64,000 nt of DNA from Tragulus kanchil (taxonomy: Eukaryota; Chordata; Mammalia; Artiodactyla; Tragulidae), in the NCBI GenBank assembly GCA_022376925.1, contig JAIOJX010000032.1, positions 294,986,897 to 295,050,896 on the forward strand, given 5' to 3'. Position 1 is the stretch's first letter. Every line of letters starts with the position of its first letter. The notes under the pieces were generated by a model. That model was not told where the DNA came from, did no database searches, and saw only the letters and a program-made list of their open reading frames with translations. Positions 34,286-45,608 of this stretch are shown piece after piece. The position numbers and the translations under genes were made by a program.

Positions 34286-35106
34286 CTGCTGTCCCTCCCC
34301 CGGCCCGGGCCGGCTCGCAAGGCCTCCAAGGGGCCGACGCGGCCACGTCGTCGGTTCCGCCCCTCCGCCCGACGTGCGGAGAAGTGTGGAGCGCCGCCTT
34401 GGCGCCGGCCGCTGCTCTGGGCGCGGGGTCAAGGGTCAGGGGTCAGGGAGGCCTAAGGGAGCCAGAGGGGAAAGAGGCCGGCGGGACAGAGCGGAGCCCG
34501 CTCACCTTCCTCCCCTGGGCCCTGGGCCTCGGGCTTCCCGCCAGCCTTCCTTCCCGCTCGCCCGGGCTTGCAGGTGTGGACGCTTGGGCTCTGTGGCCTT
34601 GCCAAGTGGAAAGTGCGGGAGGAGCCGAGGCTGTGTGGGGTGTGCGGAGCAGAGTCCGGAAAGGCCGAAGAAGCCAGGGCTGGGGGCCGATGAGGGCGTT
34701 CCGGGGAGGGAGAGAACCTGCACTGGATCTGGAGGGGAACCCTGGAGCTGCCTCGCCTCCTGGCCTCAGCCCTGACTGGCCTTGCCCTTAGCTGCTGACC
34801 CAACACTTAGACAAACCGAAGCCCAGGTACCTCCTAAGTGACCTCAGCTCCGAGCAGGCCAGAACTCCCCAGAATGTTCGTCTTCCCTATCTAGGGTAGA
34901 TTAGGGGTTCAGTAAACACCTCTAGAATTATTGAACCTCCTTCTCCACCCGGCTCAGGCTGCATTTCCCAGCACCCAGGGAGAAATGGGCTGAGTCTCAA
35001 TACCCAGGAAAATGATTGACTCATTTGACAATTTCTTTCTTAGAGCAAAAGTCTTAAGCTAATTTTGGTTGTCTAATCCTGGTTGTAAAAGTGGGAGTGA
35101 CCACAG

Positions 35107-35313
35107 TCTGTTTAGTCACTCAGTTATGTCCAACTCTTTGTGACCCCATGGACTGTAGCCCACCAGGCTCCTCTGCCCTTGGAATTCTCCAGGCAAGCAT
35201 ACCAGAGTGGGTAGTCATTCCCCTTTTCTGGGGGATCTTCCCGTCCCAGGGATTGAACCTGGATCTCCTGCGCTGCAGGCAGATTCTTTACCATCTGAGC
35301 CACCAGGGAAGCT
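35107..35313 (-). mobile_element. Bov-tA SINE (block copy A)
   Basis: Complement of a fairly young Bov-tA. The other copy is at 36,187-36,393 and differs at several bases in the second half, more than the flanking sequence does. Confidence 0.9.
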
Positions 35314-35550
35314 TGTTTATCCATCCCTTTCTTCTTCAATCTCCTTGAGAGCATCCAGAAAGTACCTGGAGCTCAGTGGTTATAGTCATTAGAAAGCTGG
35401 AGCAAAGGAGTCGAATCCTTTTGTCCTAGAAGCTGCACTCACATCCCCACACCTTTTGGAAGTCGCTCTTCCTTCACTTTCACTGTGTGTTTCCAATGGC
35501 AACTACCCTCGCCCCCTTCTGACTCAAGCTGTTCTATTCATGGTACCCAT

Positions 35551-35699
35551 GGACTTCCCAGGTGGTGCAGTGGTGCAGAATCTGCCTGCCAGTGCAGGAG
35601 ACACAGGAAACTCGGGTTTGATCTCAGGGTGGGGAAGAACACCTGGAGAAGGAAAAGACAACCAACCCACTCCAGTATTCTTGCCTGCAGAACCCCATG
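35551..35699 (+). mobile_element. Bov-tA SINE, cut by the block 12 junction
   Basis: Starts GGACTTCCCAGGTGGTGCAG and stops at GAACCCCATG where the assembly jumps back. Confidence 0.88.
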
Positions 35700-36186
35700 C
35701 CGGCCTCCAAAAGCCGAGGCTGTGTGGGTGCGGAGCAGAGTCCGGAAAGGCCGAAGAAGCCAGGGCTGGGGGCCGATGAGGGCGTTCGGGAGGAGAGAAC
35801 CTGCACTGGATCTGGAGGGAACCCTGGGGCTGCCTCGCCTCCTGGCCTCAGCCCTGACTGGCCTTGCCCTTAGCTGCTGACCCAACACTTAGACAAACCG
35901 AAGCCCAGGTACCTCCTAAGTGACCTCAGCTCCGAGCAGGCCAGAACTCCCAGAATGTTCGTCTTCCCTATCTAGGGTAGATTGGGGGTTCAGTAAACAC
36001 CTCTAGAATTATTGAACCTCCTTCTCCACCCGGCTCAGGCTGCATTTCCCAGCACCCAGGGAGAAATGGGCTGAGTCTCAATACCCAGGAAAATGATTGA
36101 CTCATTTGACAATTTCTTTCTTAGAGCAAAAGTCTTAAGCTAATTTTGGTTGTCTAATCCTGGTTGTAAAAGTGGGAGTGACCACA

Positions 36187-36393
36187 GTCTGTTTAGTCAC
36201 TCAGTTATGTCCAACTCTTTGTGACCCCATGGACTGTAGCCCACCAGGCTCCTCTGCCCTTGGAATTCTCCAGGCAAGCATACCAGAGTGGGTAGTCATT
36301 CCCTTCTCTGGGGAATCTTCCCACCCCAGGGATTGAACCTGGATCTCCTGCACTGCAGGCAGATTCTCTACCATTTGAGCCACCAGGGAAGCT
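36187..36393 (-). mobile_element. Bov-tA SINE (block copy B)
   Basis: Assembly duplicate of 35107-35313 with several substitutions around 36,300-36,375. Confidence 0.9.
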
Positions 36394-36630
36394 TGTTTAT
36401 CCATCCCTTTCTTCTTCAATCTCCTTGAGAGCATCCAGAAAGTACCTGGAGCTCAGTGGTTATAGTCATTAGAAAGCTGGAGCAAAGGAGTCGAATCCTT
36501 TTGTCCTAGAAGCTGCACTCACATCCCCACACCTTTTGGAAGTCGCTCTTCCTTCACTTTCACTGTGTGTTTCCAATGGCAACTACCCTCGCCCCCTTCT
36601 GACTCAAGCTGTTCTATTCATGGTACCCAT

Positions 36631-36845
36631 GGACTTCCCAGGTGGTGCAGTGGTGCAGAATCTGCCTGCCAGTGCAGGAGACACAGGAAACTCGGGTTTG
36701 ATCTCAGGGTGGGGAAGAACACCTGGAGAAGGAAAAGACAACCAACCCACTCCAGTATTCTTGCCTGCAGAACCCCATGGACAGAGGAGCCTGGTGGGCT
36801 ACAGCTTATGGAGTTGCAGAAGAGTTGGACACAGCTTAACAACTG
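36631..36845 (+). mobile_element. Bov-tA SINE, full length
   Basis: The same element carried through GGACAGAGGAGCCTGGTGGG to the end near the TTGGACACAGCTTAACAACT stretch. Confidence 0.9.
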
Positions 36846-37442
36846 AGCATGCACGCATGCATCTCCCTGACCCCAGAAGTAAGCGTCAGGCCCAAGTGGT
36901 GCCAATCAAGATTGTTCATTAACCTGTTTTCAGTTGGAATTGGGAAAGAAAACCTGGCCCTCCATCGTGGAAAACGGTGAGCTGCAAGGTCCCAGATTTT
37001 AGCAGCCATGATTCTTGCTGTGTAGAGGAGGCCAGAATGCAGTAAGGAAGAAGGGAGCTGACACAGAGAGAAGCAAAGGCAGGGGACACCGAGTCACGCT
37101 CTCTTTTGTTGCAAGTGTTCCTGAGACCAGCCCTTGTTCATGGCCTTCTTGCAGGTTGGCCGATCAACCATTTCCTGGAAACTGTATCCAAAAATTCTTT
37201 TGCTTTGCTCAAGGTGATTCAAGTTAGGCTCCTATTAGTGGAGTCTAGGAGTTCTAGCCAGTAGGAAAGGCTTTTCTTCTAATGAACCCGAATTTGCCCA
37301 CATGCCCTCATACATCCTTGTTCTTGGCTGCCTGGAGGTGGACCTATTAAAATCTCTTTAGTTGTCTACAGGACCATCCTTTGCATATATGAAAGCCTGC
37401 TTGAAGGTTTGGTTCATTGGTTTATGTTTAGACTACTGATAG

Positions 37443-37639
37443 GGCTTCCCAGGTGGCGCTAGTGGTGAAGAACCCACATGCCAGTGCAGGAGACACAAGA
37501 GAGGATTCGATCCTTGGGTTGGGAAGATCCCCTGGAGGAGGGCATGGCAACCCACTTCAGTATTCCTGTCTGGAGAATCCAATGGACAGAGGAGCCTGGT
37601 GGGCTGCAGTCCATGGGGTCACAAAGGTTGGACACAACT
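37443..37639 (+). mobile_element. Bov-tA SINE upstream of the STMP1 retrocopy (block copy A)
   Basis: Starts GCTTCCCAGGTGGCGCTAG and ends TTGGACACAACTA, where the STMP1 retrocopy's 5' target-site repeat begins. The other copy is at 38,577-38,773. Confidence 0.9.
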
Positions 37640-37652
37640 AAAAAGTGACTAA

Positions 37653-38429
37653 AGAACCGGACTGCGGGCGCCATCCATTGCGCTGTGGGAGGCAGGTTCT
37701 GCTGACCCTTAAAGCTGCAGCCATTCTTCACGCCCTCCTTTACTGACACTATGCTCCACTTCTTGCTTGGATTACCCTTGGCAATGTGGTGGGAATGTAT
37801 CTGGCTCAGAACTATGACATACCAAACCTGGCTAAAAATCTTGAAGAAATTAAAAAGGGCATGGATGCCAAGAAGAAACCTCCTAGTTGCTGAGACCAAC
37901 TCCAGCACTGCATCCTAGATAAACTGATTTTCCTGTTCTCCAGGGCCTCCTTTACCGTCTGAAGCAAAGGTTGTTGTTTTCATCTTCAGCCTCAGCAGTT
38001 TCCTTTTTTGCTAGAATTTGCATTGCCTTACAGCACAGAAGGGGCCGGAAGTTAAGAGCAGCCTGTACTTCTCCAACATCCTCCCTGCTTCCGGTCCTCT
38101 TTCCAGCCTCTTGGGAGATCCTGAGAATGGAATCATGGTGCTAGACTAGTTAACATACCTTTAATCAGTAGTCTCTCCCTTGTTCTTTGGCATTTCTACT
38201 GCCTTTTTCAAAAGAAAAATGGGGCTTCCCTGGTGGTCCAGTGGGTAAGGACACCGCCTTGCGGTGCAAGGGGCGCCGGTTCCATCCCTGGCCTGGGAAG
38301 ATTCCACATGCCGCGGAGCAGCTGGACCAATGTGTCCAACTACCGAGCCGGAACTCTGGAGCGCATGTGCCCAGAGCCAGTGCTCTGCGACAACAGGGGC
38401 TACTGCGGTGGAAGGCCCACAAGGGCCAA
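37653..38429 (+). pseudogene. STMP1 processed pseudogene, first (3'-truncated) assembly copy
   Basis: Retrocopy of STMP1, whose 47-residue product is a mitochondrial inner-membrane microprotein. The frame opens at ATG 37751 (MLHFLLG), then one T is missing at about 37,770, shifting the frame. The rest reads [20 protein letters not shown], then [18 protein letters not shown], to TGA 37891-37893. Intron-less 5'UTR and a long 3'UTR flank it. The 5' target-site duplication AAAAAGTGACTAA is at 37640-37652. This copy is cut off inside a SINE where the assembly jumps back to the second copy. Confidence 0.88.
38222..38429 (+). mobile_element. CHR-type SINE in the STMP1 pseudogene 3'UTR (cut copy)
   Basis: Same element as 39357-39685 but broken at the block 13 junction after GGGCCAAA. 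Confidence 0.88.
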
Positions 38430-38576
38430 AAAAAAAAGCCTGCATTGAAGTTCCCGTTTGGCTGCCTGGAGGTGGACCTATTAAAATCTCTTTAGTTGTC
38501 TACAGGACCATCCTTTGCATATATGAAAGCCTGCTTGAAGGTTTGGTTCATTGGTTTATGTTTAGACTACTGATAG

Positions 38577-38773
38577 GGCTTCCCAGGTGGCGCTAGTGGT
38601 GAAGAACCCACATGCCAGTGCAGGAGACACAAGAGAGGATTCGATCCTTGGGTTGGGAAGATCCCCTGGAGGAGGGCATGGCAACCCACTTCAGTATTCC
38701 TGTCTGGAGAATCCAATGGACAGAGGAGCCTGGTGGGCTGCAGTCCATGGGGTCACAAAGGTTGGACACAACT
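38577..38773 (+). mobile_element. Bov-tA SINE upstream of the STMP1 retrocopy (block copy B)
   Basis: Assembly duplicate of 37443-37639. Confidence 0.9.
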
Positions 38774-38786
38774 AAAAAGTGACTAA

Positions 38787-40186
38787 AGAACCGGACTGCG
38801 GGCGCCATCCATTGCGCTGTGGGAGGCAGGTTCTGCTGACCCTTAAAGCTGCAGCCATTCTTCACGCCCTCCTTTACTGACACTATGCTCCACTTCTTGC
38901 TTGGATTACCCTTGGCAATGTGGTGGGAATGTATCTGGCTCAGAACTATGACATACCAAACCTGGCTAAAAATCTTGAAGAAATTAAAAAGGGCATGGAT
39001 GCCAAGAAGAAACCTCCTAGTTGCTGAGACCAACTCCAGCACTGCATCCTAGATAAACTGATTTTCCTGTTCTCCAGGGCCTCCTTTACCGTCTGAAGCA
39101 AAGGTTGTTGTTTTCATCTTCAGCCTCAGCAGTTTCCTTTTTTGCTAGAATTTGCATTGCCTTACAGCACAGAAGGGGCCGGAAGTTAAGAGCAGCCTGT
39201 ACTTCTCCAACATCCTCCCTGCTTCCGGTCCTCTTTCCAGCCTCTTGGGAGATCCTGAGAATGGAATCATGGTGCTAGACTAGTTAACATACCTTTAATC
39301 AGTAGTCTCTCCCTTGTTCTTTGGCATTTCTACTGCCTTTTTCAAAAGAAAAATGGGGCTTCCCTGGTGGTCCAGTGGGTAAGGACACCGCCTTGCGGTG
39401 CAAGGGGCGCCGGTTCCATCCCTGGCCTGGGAAGATTCCACATGCCGCGGAGCAGCTGGACCAATGTGTCCAACTACCGAGCCGGAACTCTGGAGCGCAT
39501 GTGCCCAGAGCCAGTGCTCTGCGACAACAGGGGCTACTGCGGTGGAAGGCCCACAAGGGCCAAAGAACAAAGATGGATGAAAAATAGATAAATGAAAGAC
39601 CAATAGAAGTGGCCCTCCCTGCCCACTCCCTCCCCACCCCCCAAAATAAATAAATAAATAAATAAATGTTTAAAAAAAAAAGGAAAAAAGAAAAATGGAT
39701 GAGTTTTGTATAGCTGATGAGATACAAATAATGCTGATTTCACAATATAGTAATTATATTGGGTTTTTAAACATTTGGTACTAAATTATGTTGTTTCAAA
39801 GTAGTCATTAAAATGAAAATATGGAAGCTAGTTTCTGGTGAATTACCCACCGATTTTATATAGTCAGGAAGCTCTATAGTTGTTAATTTCCCCAGTAAAT
39901 CACTTTGCTGTTCATTAACCAAGAAATTGTAATCTGAAAACCCCATCAGGAACTGGGAGATTTAAAAATATTTAAAATAATGCCTTTTGTCTTCAGTAGA
40001 ATTCATAGTCTAATGTGCATATTTTTTCTTGATACATTTGATCTAGCTCTTTTCTGTCAGGAAAATCATACTTAGTTAATAGGATTACAGGCACATTTGA
40101 TATTACATGGTAGATATATGAGAAATTGCCTGTAAAGGAAATTTTCTGCATTTTTACATTAAAAAATGTACATTATAACTTTAAAA
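38787..40186 (+). pseudogene. STMP1 processed pseudogene, complete copy with both target-site duplications
   Basis: The same retrocopy carried to its natural end. Coding part 38885-39027 with the same one-base deletion, followed by the 3'UTR interrupted by a CHR-type SINE at 39357-39685, and ending in an A run at 40182-40190. The 13-bp direct repeat AAAAAGTGACTAA flanks it at 38774-38786 and 40187-40199, the hallmark of LINE-driven retroposition. It landed at the tail of a Bov-tA SINE. The frameshift means the full microprotein is not encoded. Parent gene identified from memory of the human 47-residue protein. Confidence 0.9.
39357..39685 (+). mobile_element. CHR-type SINE in the STMP1 pseudogene 3'UTR with 13-bp target-site duplication
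   Basis: Starts GGCTTCCCTGGTGGTCCAGT and ends in an (AAAT)n and A-rich tail. Perfect flanking repeat AAAAGAAAAATGG at 39344-39356 and 39686-39698, so it inserted after the STMP1 retrocopy. Confidence 0.92.
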
Positions 40187-40199
40187 AAAAAGTGACTAA

Positions 40200-40602
40200 G
40201 CACACATCCAGGTGTCAGGCTAGAACACATGTGCTAGAGGCAAGGGTCATAGAATCTGTGTCTTCAAAAATCCTATGGTCTATAAAGGGAGACAGGACCA
40301 TAAGCAAAATACAGTGCATGGTGAAATATAGTTATAAAGCTATGGATAAGGAAGCATAAAGTATAGAAGAAAGAGTGGTTAGTTCTGCCTGGGAATATGG
40401 TTAGGACAGTTTTACAAGGAAGGAAGTAAAGCAGAAGAAGAATTTTGGAAATTGCATAGCCGCTCACAAATGGACCTCTGGGGGAGGGGGTCAGGGCAGA
40501 ATATTCCAGATGGAGGGAAGAGTATGCACTGTGATATGGAGTTATGAAACAGCTCAGTATTCTCGTCACTCAAGTGTAAAGGATTTGGGCAAAGAGAGAG
40601 GT
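40200..40602. other. Intergenic, old repeat-like sequence
   Basis: Immediately past the STMP1 retrocopy. Phrases such as 'gacaggaccataagcaaaat' and 'gggcagaatattccagat' suggest an ancient decayed repeat, but I cannot name the family. Confidence 0.4.
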
Positions 40603-40740
40603 GGGGACGTTCCTGGTGGTCCAGTGGTTACAACTCTACAATTCCAATGCATAGGAGCATGGGTTCAATTCCTGGGCCGGGAAGTTCTTCATGCCATGTG
40701 GTGTGGCCAAAAAATAAATAAAAACAAATAAAAATTAAAC
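40603..40740 (+). mobile_element. Short CHR-type tRNA-derived SINE
   Basis: GGACGTTCCTGGTGGTCCAG head, 'gggttcaattcctgggccgg' B-box-like region and an AT-rich tail. Confidence 0.8.
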
Positions 40741-41411
40741 CAGGAAAAAAAAGGAGAAAGAGAGTGCGTGAATTAATCAGAGGCCGGATCCTGAAGGTCT
40801 TGCCTCGTCCAGTGAGGAATCTAAACTTCTTTTTAGGCTGTTTCTCATGGAATACGGCGGAATACGGTGCTACCAGTTACCCCAGTGGCTCTCCAGTTTA
40901 TGAATTTCCTTTTGAAAATGTTACAACACGCCCACAGAGGTCATACCAGAGCAACTCACTACTGAATTAGCACCTCTCTAGGTATGAGCTCCCTACAGGT
41001 AGCAACAACTCTTCCGGCAGTCAAAGTATTTCAAAGCTGGTAAATGTTTGACATGAACCTCTGTTCATGTAAGCCTTTCACACTCCCACTCTTTCACCTA
41101 CTTGTAAATTCTTTTTCATCCTAAGTGCGAACTTTCACCTTTTTAAAGGTAAATCTCATTTTCTTAATCTCACATTCCCTTTCCTTCTTACCTGAATCTT
41201 TTCGAATTCTGCTCCTGTCATCCAGTGTATAATCTGTTCTTCCCAGCTCCTTGCTATCAGCCAGTTTAATGATGATTGGGGCACAGCTGAGTAAGGAGTG
41301 TCAACACATTCAAGGATGGAGAGATGGAAAAGGCACAATCTCTTTCCTGGCTTTACAGTCTTGCAGGAGAGAGGAGATATGTAAAGTGGTGTTTAAGCAA
41401 GAACTAGGCTG
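40741..41411. other. Intergenic DNA, nothing recognised
   Basis: No exon, transposon or RNA gene that I can support. Confidence 0.4.
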
Positions 41412-41545
41412 GAAGTCCAAAGACTCTGGTTCTAGTTCTGCCCTTCTGCTGAGTGCTGTATGACCTTGGGCAGGTGGCTCACCATTTCTGAACTTTAGCT
41501 CTCTCCTTAGTTAAGAGGAGTGAGGTCATGATCCTTTATGATCCT
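41412..41545 (+). mobile_element. MIR relic
   Basis: 'gactctggttctagttctgc', 'gaccttgggcaggtggctca' and 'tgaactttagctctctcctt' follow the MIR order. Confidence 0.65.
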
Positions 41546-41929
41546 GGCGGTCATAACTGTTGATCCAGCAAGAATTTATTAAGTCATTGTTGACTACAAC
41601 ATGCCAGGCATTATGGCAGGTACCGAGGGTTATAGTCTCTATCCTTGAGAACCTCTCAAGCCTGAAAGAAAATCAAAACAGAATCGTCATCAGTCCTCTC
41701 ATAGTGGTTTGCACAGAAGAGCACATGCTGTGGTTCTGTGTTTGGAAATAACCATAATACAAGGCAGTCAGTGTTTGCTGTTAAATACGAGCACTGACGA
41801 AGCGTGGTAGGAGCTGGTACTGGTGCCAGGATCCACACTCTCGATTGTTTTGAACTTCCTGGGGCCCCAGCATGAACTGGATGCCTGTGGTAGGAAAATC
41901 TTGGGCTACTGTTCATTAACATCCTTATT

Positions 41930-42200
41930 GTTGTTCAGTTGCTAAGCTATGTCCGACTCTTTGCGAGCCCGTGGACTGCAGCACACGGGGCTTCCCTTCC
42001 CTGTCTCCCAGAGTTTGCTCAAACTCATGTCCATTGAGACGGTAATGCCATCCAACCATCTCATCCTCTGTCTCCCTCTTCTCCTCCTGCCTTCAATCTT
42101 TCCCAGCATCAGGGTCTATTCCAATGAGTCACCTCTTTGTATCAGGTGACCCATGTATAGCTTCAGCGTCAATCTTTCCAATAAATGTTCAGTGTTAATT
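41930..42200 (-). mobile_element. BovB LINE 3'-end fragment
   Basis: Complement of the BovB 3' end: GTTGTTCAGTTGCTAAGC, 'ccatccaaccatctcatcct' and 'ttcaatctttcccagcatca'. Confidence 0.85.
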
Positions 42201-43041
42201 TTTTTAGGTCAGTGTAACAAGGGAAGCTACTCTCAGAGTACCACAAGGGTCTCCCAGGACATTCTGACCCAACTACATTAGCCCCTCTCATGTGAAGTCT
42301 GGATACATTTGAACATGACTTTCATTTTTACTTAGTTCCACCCCTCCCTATCCTACTCAGCCTTGTCTCTTCCTATATTAACAGAATTCTAAGAGAACAA
42401 GCCACCTCTTAGGAAGCACTGGCCAAGGACATATATTATTTAATATTTATTAGCTATCAGGACACCATTCCACATTTCTCATCATCTGCCACCAGAACTT
42501 ACTGAATTCACACTGACTGCCACCATGCCCCAGGCTCTGGTCTCCTGCCTAAAAACTCAGCTGACGTCATCCTCTCAGAGCTTCACCCCCACTCCCTTGA
42601 GCACTCCAATCAAACATTCACCACTTGAACATTTTCAGAGGAATTTCTCTACCTCCAAAATGAGATCCTGTTATCCCTCTGTCTACCAAGCCTGCTCTCA
42701 GTTTAGGGCAACTCCAGACCCCAACTTCCCATAACTTCTCCATTCACGAGTTCCTACCTGGCTTCTTTCTCTCGCCTCCCCGCCACCCGCCTCCCCCACC
42801 CTGCCCCCCATCTAGCCACAGACACACAGTGGACAATAACTTCAACGACAAGGATGCTTTCCTCAGGGATCTCATTTCATCTACCCTTTGACCTATTCCC
42901 TTGACCCTCTACTCCAGGGTCACAGCCTAGAGTCTGGCTGTGGGCTTCTCGCTCTGAGGCTGGCCAACATTTCTGGTTTCCAACCTGAGCCTGGTCTCAG
43001 GTACCTTGGCAATCCTTTTACGTTTCCCCAAGCTGCCCTTT
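42201..43041. other. Intergenic DNA, largely unrecognised
   Basis: Most of this is repeated at 43,393-44,140 by block pair 14. Pyrimidine-rich, perhaps an old LINE, but no firm match. Confidence 0.35.
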
Positions 43042-43241
43042 AGGGCTTCCTTGGTGGCTTAGACAGTAAAGAAACTGCCTGCAATGCAGGAGACCCAGGT
43101 CCAATCCCTGGGTCGGGAAGATCCCCTGGAGAAGGAAATGGCTACCCACTCCAGCATTCTTACCCAGAGAATCCCATGGACAGAGGAGTCTGGCAGGCTG
43201 CAGTGCGCTGGGTCACCAAGAGTCGGACAGGACTGAGTGAC
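43042..43241 (+). mobile_element. Bov-tA SINE (block copy A)
   Basis: AGGGCTTCCTTGGTGGCTTA to GTCGGACAGGACTGAGTGAC. The other copy is at 44,142-44,339, with one C missing in GATCCCCTGG. Confidence 0.9.
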
Positions 43242-44141
43242 CACTAATTGTATTGTAAGCTTACCTTTTCCTTTCCCTGTAGCAACCGTTTCAAACAAGA
43301 TCCCGACCTCCCCTTGCCTTCTTCACTTGCAGTGGTCAATTTTTCCTTCAAAATACAGGGGAAAATGAGACCCTTGTAGAGAACTTCCACTTTGAAGTCT
43401 GGATACATTTGAACATGACTTTCATTTTACTTAGTTCCACCCCTCCCTATCCTACTCAGCCTTGTCTCTTCCTATATTAACAGAATTCTAAGAGAACAAG
43501 CCACCTCTTAGGAAGCACTGGCCAAGGACATATATTATTTAATATTTATTAGCTATCAGGACACCATTCCACATTTCTCATCATCTGCCACCAGAACTTA
43601 CTGAATTCACACTGACTGCCACCATGCCCCAGGCTCTGGTCTCCTGCCTAAAAACTCAGCTGACGTCATCCTCTCAGAGCTTCACCCCCACTCCCTTGAG
43701 CACTCCAATCAAACATTCACCACTTGAACATTTTCAGAGGAATTTCTCTACCTCCAAAATGAGATCCTGTTATCCCTCTGTCTACCAAGCCTGCTCTCAG
43801 TTTAGGGCAACTCCAGACCCCAACTTCCCATAACTTCTCCATTCACGAGTTCCTACCTGGCTTCTTTCTCTCGCCTCCCCGCCACCCGCCTCCCCCACCC
43901 TGCTCCCCATCTAGCCACAGACACACAGTGGACAATAACTTCAACGACAAGGATGCTTTCCTCAGGGATCTCATTTCATCTACCCTTTGACCTATTCCCT
44001 TGACCCTCTACTCCAGGGTCACAGCCTAGAGTCTGGCTGTGGGCTTCTCGCTCTGAGGCTGGCCAACATTTCTGGTTTCCAACCTGAGCCTGGTCTCAGG
44101 TACCTTGGCAATCCTTTTACGTTTCCCCAAGCTGCCCTTTA

Positions 44142-44339
44142 GGGCTTCCTTGGTGGCTTAGACAGTAAAGAAACTGCCTGCAATGCAGGAGACCCAGGTC
44201 CAATCCCTGGGTCGGGAAGATCCCTGGAGAAGGAAATGGCTACCCACTCCAGCATTCTTACCCAGAGAATCCCATGGACAGAGGAGTCTGGCAGGCTGCA
44301 GTGCGCTGGGTCACCAAGAGTCGGACAGGACTGAGTGAC
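44142..44339 (+). mobile_element. Bov-tA SINE (block copy B)
   Basis: Assembly duplicate of 43042-43241. Confidence 0.9.
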
Positions 44340-44497
44340 CACTAATTGTATTGTAAGCTTACCTTTTCCTTTCCCTGTAGCAACCGTTTCAAACAAGATC
44401 CCGACCTCCCCTTGCCTTCTTCACTTGCAGTGGTCAATTTTTCCTTCAAAATACAGGGGAAAATGAGACCCTTGTAGAGAACTTCCACTTTGAAGGA

Positions 44498-45110
44498 GGA
44501 CAAGCTATCTGTATCTTTCCTGAATTGCACTGACCTCTGCTTCAGAATGTGCACTTCCTTCCAACGTGCTGACTTCTGCTCTGTCAGCATTCCCTGGCCT
44601 CCTTCTTCATAGGATGATGCCCGAATGTTTGCCTTTCCCTGAAAGACTGATCTTATCTTTCACTTCCCTTCACCTCACCACCTTTACTTCTCACAAGAGC
44701 TCAAAGAAAACCAGTCTTCAACCAGAACTGGATGAGAAACTGCAAACTTTGGCCTCCTGAACAAAGCAGAAGCAGCCACTGGCCAGAGCTGAGGCAGGGG
44801 TCTGAACCAGGCTGGCCCAACAAGAGTGGCCAGATGCCAGGGCCCAAGTGTCACCCCAGAGCCGCTGGGGGCTCAGGAGATGTCCCTGGCCAGGGACGGG
44901 AAGACGTCTGAGTGGAAGCACACGTGGCCTGGCTGGGTGGAGGGGAGGAAGCAGTGGACAGGGACCACTCAGGCTGGCGGGAGAGAACCTGGCCCCCGCC
45001 TCTAGCCTTGTCCTGCCACCGCGAAGCGTCAGCACCCTGTTGGGGGCCCCCAGCCTTGCACAGACATCTCCACGATCACTCCACCAGGTGGCTTGTTTAA
45101 TTTTTAGGAG
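44498..45110. other. Intergenic DNA, GC-rich in the second half, nothing recognised
   Basis: Open frames here on both strands show no domain or splice logic. Confidence 0.4.
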
Positions 45111-45191
45111 GATCTTCCTTTTTTTTTTTTTTTTAATAATATGAACTTTTTTTTTTTTAAGTCCTTGTTACACTATTGCTTCTGTTTTGTG

Positions 45192-45222
<31 letters not shown>

Positions 45223-45319
45223 GGCCACACAGCATGAGTATCTAGTTTCCCCCACCAGGTTTCAAACCAGCACCCCTTACATTGGAAGGCAAAGTCTTCC
45301 TGGACCACCAGGGAAGTCC
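45111..45319 (-). mobile_element. CHR-type SINE with long T/A-rich tail
   Basis: Two poly(T) runs (about 45,119-45,135 and 45,189-45,216) precede TTTTGGCCACACAGCATGAG and end at CACCAGGGAAGTCCC, the complement of a CHR-type head. Confidence 0.8.
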
Positions 45320-45404
45320 CAGGATGATCTTCTTTTTATGGAGTCTAATTCTGTGCGTTCTGAGGCTACACAGAAGTCTAGAGTCCTTTTTGATATAGAA
45401 AGTG

Positions 45405-45608
45405 GAAGTGTTAGTCACTCAGTTGTGTTCAACTCTGCAACCCCATGGACGGTAGCCCGCCAAGCTCCTCTGTCCATGGGATTTTCCAGGCAAGAATACT
45501 GAAGTGGGTTGCCATTTCCTCCGCTAGGGTATCTTCCCGACCCAGGGATCAAACCTGGGTCTCCCACATTGCAACCAGATTTTTACTGTTTGTGCCACCA
45601 AGGAAGGC
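45405..45608 (-). mobile_element. Bov-tA SINE
   Basis: Complement of Bov-tA from GTTAGTCACTCAGTTGTGTT to CCACCAAGGAAGGCC. A 9-bp deletion relative to the usual 'actctttgtgacc' is visible. Confidence 0.88.

Larger units (their letters stand above)
33550..34600. other. GC-rich CpG-island-like region around ALPK3 exon 1
   Basis: The base composition turns strongly GC-rich, with many CG dinucleotides (for example runs of GGCCG, CGCGC and GCCCG), unlike the flanking DNA. It covers exon 1, the core promoter and the start of intron 1. Long open frames on both strands here are by-products of high GC and show no codon logic outside exon 1. Confidence 0.8.
34624..36779 (+). repeat. Duplicated block pair 12
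   Basis: Copy A 34624-35699, copy B 35713-36779, offset about 1,080-1,089, 13 bp of junk between. Differences concentrate in the Bov-tA SINE and at the first 110 bases. Confidence 0.94.
37325..39563 (+). repeat. Duplicated block pair 13 (carries STMP1 pseudogene)
   Basis: Copy A 37325-38429, copy B 38458-39563, offset 1,134, 28 bp of junk including an A run between. The first copy ends inside a SINE. Confidence 0.95.
42292..44497 (+). repeat. Duplicated block pair 14
   Basis: Copy A 42292-43398, copy B 43393-44497, offset 1,099-1,101, joined at a few shared bases (CTTTGAA). Contains a Bov-tA SINE. Confidence 0.95.

Noticed and set aside
34152..34775. A 207-codon plus-strand open frame in the GC-rich promoter region, and a 176-codon frame opposite it
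   Set aside because: Frames in CpG-rich DNA stay open by composition. No splice logic or recognised domain, and the minus-strand frame is only real within ALPK3 exon 1.
37459..37908. 149-codon minus-strand frame over the STMP1 retrocopy
   Set aside because: Antisense shadow of a SINE and the pseudogene; no homology seen.
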